Assembly: GCA_009773075.1 (NCBI GenBank)
Contig: WOUX01000036.1
Span: 5,229-13,335, forward strand
Reading direction: 5' to 3'
Length of the DNA stretch: 8,107 nt
Source of the DNA: a bacterium
GTDB taxonomy: Bacteria; Desulfobacterota; UBA8473
Numbering within the stretch: position 1 is the first letter of the stretch; every line of letters starts with the position of its first letter. Made by a program: the position numbers and the translations under genes. Below the pieces are notes generated by a model. It was given only the letters and a program-made list of their open reading frames with translations. It had not been told where the DNA came from and made no database searches. Shown here in pieces: positions 1 through 5,761 of the stretch.

Positions 1-419
1 AGGGAATAATCATCAGGCAGATTGTCCAGTTCTGAGCGATCCCCCGTCGCAGTGGTTGCTGCCCATTTCTTGATCTCCTCATGATGAGAGAAAAAATCTC
101 CGTCGAATGTCAGAAAGGGCTGGGCACTGTATTGCCTGAAACGTCTTAGACAGAGATAGTTATTCCTTCCTTTCATGCAGATAGCATTGAAGTCAACAGG
201 AAGAACCTCTTTCAAAAGAGGGATGTCTTTGAAATAGATTTGCTCCTGGAGATTCTTTGTTCCGGAAGAGACAACAATCTTTTTGCCGCTTAAAACAGCA
301 GGAATAAGGTACGCAATAGTCTTGCCAATCCCTGTTTCCGCCTCAACAACCAGGTATTCATTGTTCTTTAAGGCATCGTTGGTAGTATTATACCTGACCT
401 TTAATAAAATCTTTGGAAT
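1..419 (-). CDS. DinG/XPD-family ATP-dependent helicase, partial, 5' end irregular
   Basis: Read on the minus strand, the frame is open from an in-frame TAA at 422-420 to the window edge, where the gene runs off. The translation contains Walker A (EAETGIGKT), then SSGTKNLQEQ (motif Ia-like) and MKGRNNYLCLRRF. In XPD/DinG helicases that last region carries the first cysteine of the 4Fe-4S cluster. DinG-type proteins are 5'-3' superfamily 2 DNA helicases that unwind DNA forks and R-loops in repair; here only about the first 135 residues are visible. Oddly, no ATG, GTG or TTG lies in frame between the upstream stop and Walker A. The usual Q-motif region ahead of Walker A (R..Q..M) is not recognisable; the frame reads KVRYNTTNDALKNNEYLVVEAETG. 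Initiation at an ATT (419-417 or 410-408), a deletion, a frameshift or sequence error are all possible. The family call is firm; whether the gene is intact is unknown. Confidence 0.8.
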   Translation of the reverse strand, partial: MPKILLKVRYNTTNDALKNNEYLVVEAETGIGKTIAYLIPAVLSGKKIVVSSGTKNLQEQIYFKDIPLLKEVLPVDFNAICMKGRNNYLCLRRFRQYSAQPFLTFDGDFFSHHEEIKKWAATTATGDRSELDNLPDDYS

Positions 420-441
420 TTAGAAATAATTATGTTACAAA
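413..441 (+). promoter_or_regulatory. Possible ssb promoter overlapping the divergent one
   Basis: On the plus strand, TTGGAA (413-418), a 17-nt spacer and TACAAA (436-441) form a moderate sigma-70-like match about 65 nt upstream of ssb. It is face-to-face with the divergent helicase promoter, so the two genes may share control. The match is imperfect and the region is A/T-rich, so this is tentative. Confidence 0.3.
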
Positions 442-442
442 T

Positions 443-470
443 ATCCTAATTTAATTCTTGCCTTTGTCAA
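443..470 (-). promoter_or_regulatory. Promoter for the DinG-like gene
   Basis: On the minus strand, TTGACA (470-465) is followed by a 16-nt spacer and TAGGAT (448-443), a good sigma-70-type pair. Transcription should begin near 436, ahead of the helicase frame. This leaves almost no room for a longer N-terminus, which bears on the missing start codon of that gene. Confidence 0.5.
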
Positions 471-506
471 GTTTTTTCCAGTTTAGGCAGGAGCAGGGAG
501 GGAGCC

Positions 507-920
507 ATGTCAGTAAATAAGGTAATACTAATCGGCAGATTGGGAGCAGACCCGGAAGTAAGATATACCAGCGATGGAACGGCTGTAGCTACTTTCCGCA
601 TAGCCACCACTAAGAAATGGTCCAATCAAAAGGGAGAAAAGGAAGAGAAAACAGAGTGGCACCGTATCGTAGCATGGAGAAGGCTGGGAGAGATATGCGG
701 GGAGTACCTGTCAAAAGGCAAGCAGGTTTACATTGAAGGCGAGTTACAGACCCGTTCATGGGAAGATAAAGAGGGCAACAAGAGATGGGCAACCGAAGTT
801 GTTGCTTCCAACATGCAGATGTTAGGAAGCCCTGCTGACCAGGATAGAACTAAGAAGGATTTTGAGGGGAGTCCTAAATAGGATGCGAGTTTTGATTCTG
901 AGGACGACATACCTTTCTAA
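507..920 (+). CDS. ssb: Single-stranded DNA-binding protein with in-frame UAG before its acidic tail
   Basis: SSB coats single-stranded DNA during replication, repair and recombination. Residues 1 to about 105 are a standard bacterial OB-fold, starting MSVNKVILIGRLGADPEVRY and including TEWHRIVAW and YIEGELQTRSW. The ATG at 507 follows a strong Shine-Dalgarno sequence (GGGAGGGAG, about 495-503). The frame is closed by TAG at 879-881, giving 124 residues that end in GSPK with no acidic tail. Directly after the TAG, in the same frame, codons 882-917 encode DASFDSEDDIPF, followed by TAA at 918-920. An acidic stretch ending DDIPF is the canonical SSB C-terminal tail that recruits partner proteins. 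With the UAG decoded, the protein would be 137 residues, an ordinary SSB length. The feature is drawn through to the second stop; the strict ORF ends at 881. Nonsense mutation (for example CAG to TAG), sequence error and UAG readthrough cannot be separated here. The family assignment is certain. Confidence 0.93.
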
Positions 921-922
921 GC

Positions 923-949
923 CCCGTTAGAAAATCTTTTTCTGGCGGG
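923..949 (+). terminator. Strong hairpin after ssb, terminator-like
   Basis: Bases 923-934 pair with 938-949 in a 12-bp stem (10 Watson-Crick pairs and 2 G-U pairs) closed by a 3-nt loop (TCT). It begins three bases after the second ssb stop (920), which suits an operon end. No T-run follows (ATAAGTT), so it may be a weak terminator or an mRNA-stabilising 3' structure. Confidence 0.5.
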
Positions 950-1014
950 ATAAGTTACCCTGTCCACTGTTCACCGACACGTTGTTGATAATGTTGTGGA
1001 ATTAAAACGATATA

Positions 1015-1043
1015 TTGAGTTAAATTTTGCAATAATTTAATAA
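1015..1043 (+). promoter_or_regulatory. Tentative alaS promoter
   Basis: TTGAGT (1015-1020), a 17-nt spacer and TAATAA (1038-1043) are a weak sigma-70-like pair in A/T-rich DNA upstream of alaS. If it is used, transcription would start near 1050, at the base of the leader hairpin. The -10 match is poor and other placements are possible. Confidence 0.25.
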
Positions 1044-1048
1044 TTGCC

Positions 1049-1093
1049 TGCCTGTGTGTTGTCTACTTGGATATATCCAAGTGCGCACAGGCA
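1049..1093 (+). promoter_or_regulatory. Large stem-loop in front of alaS
   Basis: Bases 1049-1059 pair with 1083-1093 (11 bp, two G-U). A one-sided 5-nt bulge (1060-1064) separates this from an upper stem made by the perfect 18-nt palindrome ACTTGGATATATCCAAGT at 1065-1082. The structure ends 14 nt before the alaS ATG. It could influence alaS expression as DNA operator or RNA structure, or be a dispersed palindromic repeat: its left edge TTGCCTGCCT (1044-1053) recurs exactly at 4662-4671. Confidence 0.6.
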
Positions 1094-1107
1094 TTTGTGG
1101 ATTGATA

Positions 1108-3759
1108 ATGACTGGCAGTGAAATAAGACAGAGATTTTTGAAGTACTTTGAGAAAAAGGGACATGCGATAGTCGGCAGTTCCTCATTAATTCCTAAACAG
1201 GACCCTACTCTGCTCTTTACTAACGCGGGTATGGTTCAGTTCAAAGGGGTGTTTTTGGGGGAAGAGAAAAGAGAGCACGCTCGAGCTGCAACATCTCAAA
1301 AATGTGTTCGGGCGGGCGGCAAACACAATGATCTGGAAAATGTAGGGGTAACTGCGCGTCATCATACCTTCTTTGAGATGTTGGGCAACTTTTCTTTTGG
1401 TGATTATTTTAAGGAAGAGGCAATTGATATGAGTTGGGAGTTTCTGACCAAGGAATTGGATCTCCCTGAAGATAAGATGTGGATAACCGTATTTAGGGAT
1501 GATAATGAGGCTTTCGATATCTGGAGAGATAGGATTGGAGTACCAGATAGTAGGATTATCAGGATGGAAGAAGAAGATAACTTCTGGGCAATGGGAGAGA
1601 CGGGCCCCTGTGGCCCTTGTTCAGAGATTCTGATAGACCAGGGGAATGATATAGGATGTGGAAAATCCACCTGTAAGGTAGGGTGTGATTGTGATAGGTT
1701 CTTAGAGCTATGGAATTTGGTATTCATGCAATTTGACCGTAGTTCAGATGGAGTATTGACTCCTCTTCCCAAGCCCAGCATTGATACAGGTATGGGACTG
1801 GAGAGGATAAGTGCTGTTGTCCAGGGGGTAAAGACCAACTATGATACTGACCTGTTTAAGGTATTGATTGGCTTTGTAGAGGAGATTTCCGAGAGAAAGT
1901 ATGATGACAATGAGAGAGATGATGTCTCCATAAAGGTGATAGTAGATCATAGCCGGGCTATAACCTTCCTCATAGGGGACGGGGTGCTGCCTTCCAATGA
2001 GGGCAGAGGATATGTTCTTAGGCGTATTATGAGGAGAGCTGCCCGTCATGGAAAGATACTGGGTCTGGATAAACCCTTCTTGTATAAAGTCTCAGGTACT
2101 GTTGTGGATGTTATGCGGGAAGCCTATCCTGAACTTGCAGATGCAAGGAATTACATAGCCAAAATCATCCATAATGAAGAAGAACGTTTCTCCCAGACCC
2201 TGAATAGTGGTCTTGCCATATTGAATGAAGAGATGGAAAGACTAAAGGACAGTAAGGAAAAACAAATTCCAGGCTATCTGCTTTTTAAACTCTATGATAC
2301 CTACGGATTTCCAGTAGATCTGACATATGATGCGGTTAAGGATGAAGGGTTTGACATTGATGAAAAAGGGTTTCAAAAGGCCATGAATGAACAGAGAAAA
2401 AGGGCAAAAGAATCATGGAAGGGGTCGGGTGAAGAAGAGGTTTCTGAGATATATAAAAGGCTTGTCAAGGATAAAGTTGAATCCTCCTTTTCCGGGTATG
2501 AAAGCGAGGGCATTGACATATCAGACTCCGTATTGGCCATTATTAAGGATGGCAAGGAAGTTGAATCCGCTTGTGAGGGAGATTATATTGAAGTTGTGAC
2601 AAAACACACCCCTTTTTATGGGGAATCAGGAGGTCAGATTGGAGATACTGGGGCCATCATAAACGATACCCTTTTTTTTGAGGTAGAAGATACTTTGAGG
2701 CCCCTGCCAAATTTGATTGTTCATAGAGGTGAAATCAAAAAGGGTTCTATTAAAAAGGATGACAACGTTTCTTTTCGCCTCAGCAAAGATAAACGACAAA
2801 AAATTGCCAACAACCATACAGCGACCCACTTGCTCCACTCTGCCCTGAGGGAGGTGCTGGGAGACCATGTTAAACAATCGGGATCCCTTGTTGCTTCTGA
2901 AAGGCTCCGATTTGACTTTACCTATTTCTCTCAGATAACCAGTAGAGAGCTCCTTATGGTAGAGGAACGGGTCAACCAAAAGATTAGGGAAAACATAGAG
3001 ATTGAAACGCACGTGATGCCAGTTACAAGGGCTTTAGAAAGCGGAGCCACAGCCCTTTTTGGGGAAAAATACGGCAATGAAGTCAGGGTTGTGGAAATAC
3101 CTGGTTATAGCAAGGAGCTCTGTGGCGGTACCCATACAAGACGCACAGGGGACATTGGTATTTTTAAGATAATCAACGAATCTGGTATCGCCGCTGGGGT
3201 GAGGAGGATAGAGGCATTAACAGGCGAGGAGGCATTAAGGCACATAAACAAGGAAGAAGATATATTAGAAGAGATTGGATTAATCCTGAAAGCCAAGAAG
3301 GATGAGACAGTAGACAAAGTAGAGAAGCTGCTCCGGCATAACAAAAATCTGGAGAAGGAGGTAGAGTCTCTTCAAGGCAGATTTGCAAGCAAGCAATCAG
3401 AAGATCTGTTAGATCTGGTTAAGGAGGTTGAAGGGATTAACGTATTATCTGCAAAGGTAAATGTAGATAACCCAAAAGGCTTAAGGGAGTTAGCTGATAA
3501 ATTGAGATGCCGGTTGACATCAGGAATCATCCTCCTGGCTGGGCAAAAGGATAAAGATATCATGTTGGTTCTTGTGGTTACAAAAGATATTACCAATAGA
3601 TTTGATGCAGGCAAGATAATAAAAGAGATTGCCAGAATGGTTGGTGGAAGTGGTGGCGGCAGACCAGATATGGCTCAGGCCGGGGGAAACAACTTGAAAG
3701 GTCTTGATAAAGCGCTAGAGAGTATTTATGAGACAGTTAAGAAAACTGCTTCTACCTGA
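1108..3759 (+). CDS. alaS: Alanine--tRNA ligase
   Basis: Cytoplasmic class II synthetase that charges tRNA-Ala with alanine and hydrolyses mischarged Ser/Gly-tRNA-Ala. I choose the ATG at 1108 (protein MTGSEIRQRFLKYFEKKGH) because AlaRS proteins begin this way. The open frame reaches 18 codons further to 1054, but that extension lies in the leader hairpin and resembles nothing. The product is 883 residues, full family length. Features: catalytic core in the first ~240 residues (TLLFTNAGMVQFK, TSQKCVRAGGKHNDLENVG, TGMGLERI); a Cys-rich insert, CGKSTCKVGCDCD, near 184-196; GRGYVLRRIMRRAARHG at 299-315; an editing domain with zinc-binding HTATH (570-574) and CGGTH (672-676); and a C-Ala domain ending GGSGGGRPDMAQAGG near residue 860. 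The Shine-Dalgarno is weak (GTGG at 1097-1100), so the hairpin just upstream may matter for translation. The last 8 bp overlap the convergent bamD end. No frameshift or missing key residue is seen. Confidence 0.98.
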   Translation: MTGSEIRQRFLKYFEKKGHAIVGSSSLIPKQDPTLLFTNAGMVQFKGVFLGEEKREHARAATSQKCVRAGGKHNDLENVGVTARHHTFFEMLGNFSFGDYFKEEAIDMSWEFLTKELDLPEDKMWITVFRDDNEAFDIWRDRIGVPDSRIIRMEEEDNFWAMGETGPCGPCSEILIDQGNDIGCGKSTCKVGCDCDRFLELWNLVFMQFDRSSDGVLTPLPKPSIDTGMGLERISAVVQGVKTNYDTDLFKVLIGFVEEISERKYDDNERDDVSIKVIVDHSRAITFLIGDGVLPSNEGRGYVLRRIMRRAARHGKILGLDKPFLYKVSGTVVDVMREAYPELADARNYIAKIIHNEEERFSQTLNSGLAILNEEMERLKDSKEKQIPGYLLFKLYDTYGFPVDLTYDAVKDEGFDIDEKGFQKAMNEQRKRAKESWKGSGEEEVSEIYKRLVKDKVESSFSGYESEGIDISDSVLAIIKDGKEVESACEGDYIEVVTKHTPFYGESGGQIGDTGAIINDTLFFEVEDTLRPLPNLIVHRGEIKKGSIKKDDNVSFRLSKDKRQKIANNHTATHLLHSALREVLGDHVKQSGSLVASERLRFDFTYFSQITSRELLMVEERVNQKIRENIEIETHVMPVTRALESGATALFGEKYGNEVRVVEIPGYSKELCGGTHTRRTGDIGIFKIINESGIAAGVRRIEALTGEEALRHINKEEDILEEIGLILKAKKDETVDKVEKLLRHNKNLEKEVESLQGRFASKQSEDLLDLVKEVEGINVLSAKVNVDNPKGLRELADKLRCRLTSGIILLAGQKDKDIMLVLVVTKDITNRFDAGKIIKEIARMVGGSGGGRPDMAQAGGNNLKGLDKALESIYETVKKTAST

Positions 3760-4510
3760 GTTTTGCCAAAAGCTTCTGAGCTTTACTGTAGTGCTCACTC
3801 TTCGGATAGTTTTCTACCAAATGAGCAAGCGCAGTCTTTGCTTTTTCCTTCTCCTCTAAGGACAGATAGGACTCTCCAATATAGAGGTATACCGTGTCTT
3901 TAATGCTGGATTTAGGAAAATTTTCCAAAATTCCATTGAACCTATAGAGAGCTGAGGTGTACTTCTTTCTTTTAAAATAGAGATGCCCCACATAAAACTC
4001 ATGCTGAGCCAGCTTCTCTTTACATATTTCCAGCATCTTCTGAGCTGAGCTTACATAAGTGGAGGAAGGATGCCTAGAGATAAGATATTCAAATTGCTTG
4101 ACAGCGTTTTCAGTGAATGTTTGATCCCGGTCTATGGATAGAATCTGTTTAAAATAAGACATACCGGTCTGATATATGACGTAAGAGATAACGGGATTGG
4201 TGGGATGGAGTTTTCTGAAATCTTCATAATGATTTATGGCCTCACTGTATTCCTTTTCGTGATAATAGGAGTCGGCTATCCTCAGCTCTGCTACAATGGA
4301 ATATTTACTTAAAGGGTAATTGTCTCTCAGTTCCTCAAAGGCCTCCCGTGCTTTTCTGTATTTTTCATCTTGATAGTAAGTAAAAGCTTGATTAAACAAC
4401 CCCTCAACGGTATTAACCTTCCTCTCTTTTGTCCAGAAACAACTGGTTATCGATAATGATAGAAATAAGAACACCAACAAAAGGAGCCATTTCCCAATTA
4501 ATGCCTTCAT
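3752..4510 (-). CDS. bamD: Outer membrane assembly lipoprotein BamD
   Basis: BamD is the essential lipoprotein of the BAM complex, which inserts beta-barrel proteins into the outer membrane; it acts on the periplasmic face. The protein starts MKALIGKWLLLLVFLFLSLS and has a lipobox ITSC with the lipidated cysteine at residue 24. Phe follows the cysteine, which does not suggest inner-membrane retention. About five TPR-like repeats follow, with the family's usual phrases (FEELRDNYPLSKYS, IADSYYHEKEYSEAINHYEDF, YVGHLYFKRKKYTSALYRF). The 252-residue length is typical. I chose the ATG at 4510-4508 rather than the one at 4528: the upstream ATG lies inside the purine-rich Shine-Dalgarno (GGAGGAAGGGAG), which is correctly spaced for the second. 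The stop is TAG with a backup TAA five codons on. The gene is convergent with alaS, overlapping it by 8 bp, with no obvious terminator between them. Confidence 0.93.
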   Translation of the reverse strand: MKALIGKWLLLLVFLFLSLSITSCFWTKERKVNTVEGLFNQAFTYYQDEKYRKAREAFEELRDNYPLSKYSIVAELRIADSYYHEKEYSEAINHYEDFRKLHPTNPVISYVIYQTGMSYFKQILSIDRDQTFTENAVKQFEYLISRHPSSTYVSSAQKMLEICKEKLAQHEFYVGHLYFKRKKYTSALYRFNGILENFPKSSIKDTVYLYIGESYLSLEEKEKAKTALAHLVENYPKSEHYSKAQKLLAKLR

Positions 4511-4569
4511 GAATCTCCCTTCCTCCATCCAGTTTTCAGTCTGCCAATTAATCCAATGGGGTTTTACTG

Positions 4570-4598
4570 TATATATAGTTTGTTTATAATAAAGTCAA
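4570..4598 (-). promoter_or_regulatory. bamD promoter
   Basis: On the minus strand, TTGACT (4598-4593), a 17-nt spacer and TATATA (4575-4570) form a near-consensus sigma-70-type promoter. The predicted start near 4563 gives a leader of about 50 nt before the bamD ATG. The -35 box overlaps the left edge of the A/T-rich similarity described at 4596-4639. Confidence 0.65.
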
Positions 4599-4639
4599 TA
4601 TTAATTAAGCTCATCCTGAAAAGTGAAAAAAATCCCTTT
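4596..4639. repeat. Left copy of a diverged A/T-rich direct repeat
   Basis: This stretch begins CAATATTAATTAAGCTCA and continues with CTGAAAA and AATCCCTTT. It aligns by eye with 6116-6150 (CAATAATTAATTAGTCACA, then CTGAAAA, then AATCCCCTTT), with an 8-nt extra GTGAAAAA in this copy. The two copies bracket both TA pairs. Low complexity makes chance similarity possible. Confidence 0.35.
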
Positions 4640-4661
4640 GAAGAGAACATCTGCCTGTGCT

Positions 4662-4690
4662 TTGCCTGCCTACCGACCCGACGGGGCAGG
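4662..4690. repeat. Small palindromic intergenic repeat (TGCCTGCC type)
   Basis: CCTGCC (4665-4670) pairs with GGCAGG (4685-4690), with an inner CCG/CGG pairing (4673-4675 with 4682-4684). The left edge TTGCCTGCCT is identical to 1044-1053 ahead of alaS, and TGCCTGTG occurs beside both. Short dispersed palindromes of this look are common in some environmental bacterial genomes; the family is not named here. Confidence 0.45.
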
Positions 4691-4703
4691 AGAAAATTAC
4701 CTC

Positions 4704-4732
4704 TTGATTTTACACAAATTAATGTGTAATAT
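4704..4732 (+). promoter_or_regulatory. vapBC promoter with internal operator palindrome
   Basis: TTGATT (4704-4709), a 17-nt spacer and TAATAT (4727-4732) make a good sigma-70-type promoter. The spacer and -10 contain an inverted repeat, TTACACA (4710-4716) and TGTGTAA (4723-4729), separated by 6 nt; a further TGTGTG half-site lies at 4735-4740. This layout fits autorepression by the antitoxin or the VapBC complex, as is usual for type II TA operons; binding itself is inferred. Confidence 0.65.
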
Positions 4733-4761
4733 TATGTGTGATTATTAAGGAGGTGATCTTT

Positions 4762-4962
4762 ATGGCAACAAATTTACAGATAGATGACAATCTCATTTTA
4801 AAAGCTGTAAGACTCGGGGGACATAAAACAAAGAAAGCCGCTGTCTCAAAGGCACTAATTGAATATATACATCAGTTGGAGCAAGAAAAAATTCTCTCGA
4901 TGTTTGGGACTGTGGAATACGACCCTGAATATGATTATAAAAAGCAGAGAAACCAGTCATGA
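4762..4962 (+). CDS. vapB: VapB-type antitoxin
   Basis: A 66-residue protein starting MATNLQIDDNLILKAVRLGG that matches the VapB antitoxin family (PF09957-like) in its pattern: a short beta-strand, a helix, HKTKKAAVSKALIEYI, then an acidic C-terminal tail (GTVEYDPEYDYKKQ) expected to wrap and inhibit the toxin. The N-terminal part should dimerise and bind the operator upstream. The ATG at 4762 is preceded by AAGGAGGTGATC (4748-4759), which is complementary to essentially the whole anti-Shine-Dalgarno end of 16S rRNA. The open frame could extend to a GTG at 4738, but that would bury this site. The last codons overlap vapC by ATGA (4959-4962), a translational-coupling arrangement that keeps antitoxin at least equal to toxin. 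Confidence 0.87.
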   Translation: MATNLQIDDNLILKAVRLGGHKTKKAAVSKALIEYIHQLEQEKILSMFGTVEYDPEYDYKKQRNQS

Positions 4963-5363
4963 AGGTCATTGTTGACACGAGTGTATGGTCTCTGGCTTTA
5001 AGGCGCGATAAACACGACTCCACTGCGCCAGTTCAAGAGCTTCGTCATATAATCCATGACCATCGCGTCCAAATGATTGGCACTATACGCCAGGAGATTT
5101 TATCGGGTATTAGCAGTGAATCTCAGTTTAAGAAAGTCCGGAAGCATCTGGAAAGCTTTCCCGATCTTCCAATTCTTACCGAAGACTATGTTACTGCAGC
5201 GCAGTTTTTCAATCGTTGCCATTCAAAAGGAATACAGGGCTCAAATACAGATCTCTTGATTTGCGCTGTGGCTTTCAGAAACAAGTTCTCAATATATACT
5301 ACAGACAAAGACTTTGAGCTATTTTCGAAGCATATACAAATTGTTCTCCATAAAGTTGATTAA
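4959..5363 (+). CDS. vapC: VapC-type PIN-domain ribonuclease toxin
   Basis: A 134-residue PIN-domain protein; VapC toxins cut specific RNAs (tRNA or rRNA sites) with Mg2+ and stop translation when freed from VapB. The acidic metal-binding residues of the fold are visible: D6 in VDTSVW, E46 in RQEILSG, D98 in NTDLLICAVA, and D116 with D118 in YTTDKDF. Length is normal and no key residue is missing, so it is probably active. It starts at the ATG overlapping the vapB stop and has no Shine-Dalgarno of its own beyond the end of vapB, which implies coupled translation. The RNA target cannot be read from sequence. Confidence 0.92.
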   Translation: MKVIVDTSVWSLALRRDKHDSTAPVQELRHIIHDHRVQMIGTIRQEILSGISSESQFKKVRKHLESFPDLPILTEDYVTAAQFFNRCHSKGIQGSNTDLLICAVAFRNKFSIYTTDKDFELFSKHIQIVLHKVD

Positions 5364-5381
5364 TTCCAACATTGCCCTTGT

Positions 5382-5405
5382 AGCCGACAGCTAACTGCTG
5401 CGGCT
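5382..5405 (+). terminator. Hairpin after vapBC, possible weak terminator
   Basis: AGCCG (5382-5386) and CAGC (5388-5391) pair with GCTG (5397-5400) and CGGCT (5401-5405), leaving a single bulged A and a TAACT loop. It sits 18 nt after the vapC stop and before the next promoter. It lacks a T-run, so termination would be inefficient or Rho-assisted. Confidence 0.4.
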
Positions 5406-5444
5406 GAAGAGTCCGTTATCCCCATGAGGACCATAAAAGTTTCA

Positions 5445-5474
5445 TTGACATGTACAGACAAGTGATGTACACTT
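5445..5474 (+). promoter_or_regulatory. brnT promoter and putative operator, predicted leaderless start
   Basis: TTGACA (5445-5450), a 17-nt spacer and TACACT (5468-5473) form a strong sigma-70-type promoter. Six bases separate the -10 from the ATG at 5480, so the expected transcription start coincides with the start codon. Two TGTACA hexamers (5451-5456 and 5466-5471) and an AAGTG/CACTT inverted repeat (5460-5464 and 5470-5474) lie within the promoter. They are good candidates for binding by the downstream RHH antitoxin. Confidence 0.65.
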
Positions 5475-5479
5475 AACAT

Positions 5480-5758
5480 ATGAGATACGAATGGGACCCA
5501 CAAAAGAATGAGTGGCTAAAGAGAGAAAGGGATATCTCATTCGAAAAGATAGTCTTCCATCTGGCACGAGGGGACGTATGGAAGCTCGCCGATCATCCCG
5601 ATCAGGAAAACTATCCCGGGCAAAGGATATACTTCGTCATCGTGGAGGACTATATCTATCTTGTTCCTCATCTCATTGAAAAGGACTACATTTTTCTGAA
5701 GACAATTATCCCAAGCAGGAAGGCAACCAGGACATACAAAAATGAGCTGGAGGGTTGA
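5480..5758 (+). CDS. BrnT-family (DUF497/COG2929) toxin
   Basis: A 92-residue protein starting MRYEWDPQKNEWLKRERDIS, the typical opening of BrnT/COG2929 proteins (small RelE-fold ribonuclease toxins that inhibit translation). The later stretch RIYFVIVEDYIYLVP and the C-terminal TIIPSRKATRTY (residues 75-86) also fit the family. The gene comes first and the antitoxin second, separated by 3 nt, which is the usual brnT-brnA order. No Shine-Dalgarno precedes the ATG; with the promoter placed where it is, translation probably begins on a leaderless mRNA. Cutting activity is inferred from the family, and this sequence belongs to a branch less like the studied Brucella BrnT, so the symbol is left out. 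Confidence 0.82.
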   Translation: MRYEWDPQKNEWLKRERDISFEKIVFHLARGDVWKLADHPDQENYPGQRIYFVIVEDYIYLVPHLIEKDYIFLKTIIPSRKATRTYKNELEG

Positions 5759-5761
5759 GAC

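Noticed and set aside
1054..1107. An 18-codon N-terminal extension of AlaRS (MCCLLGYIQVRTGICGLI)
   Set aside because: It is encoded by the leader hairpin, matches nothing at the start of AlaRS proteins, and the family start MTGSEIRQ fits the ATG at 1108.
1404..1838. A 144-codon minus-strand frame
   Set aside because: It is wholly inside alaS on the opposite strand and has no family resemblance; other minus-strand frames inside alaS are rejected likewise.
3745..3770. A bidirectional terminator between the convergent alaS and bamD
   Set aside because: The genes overlap by 8 bp and no stem with a T-run is visible here.
4511..4528. A six-residue longer BamD start (MEEGRF)
   Set aside because: That ATG is part of the Shine-Dalgarno for the downstream ATG, and the shorter form gives a standard lipoprotein signal.
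4704..4740. CRISPR-like or iteron-like repeats formed by the TGTGT words
   Set aside because: Only one inverted pair and one extra half-site are present; there is no regular spacing or repeated unit, and the position fits a TA operator.
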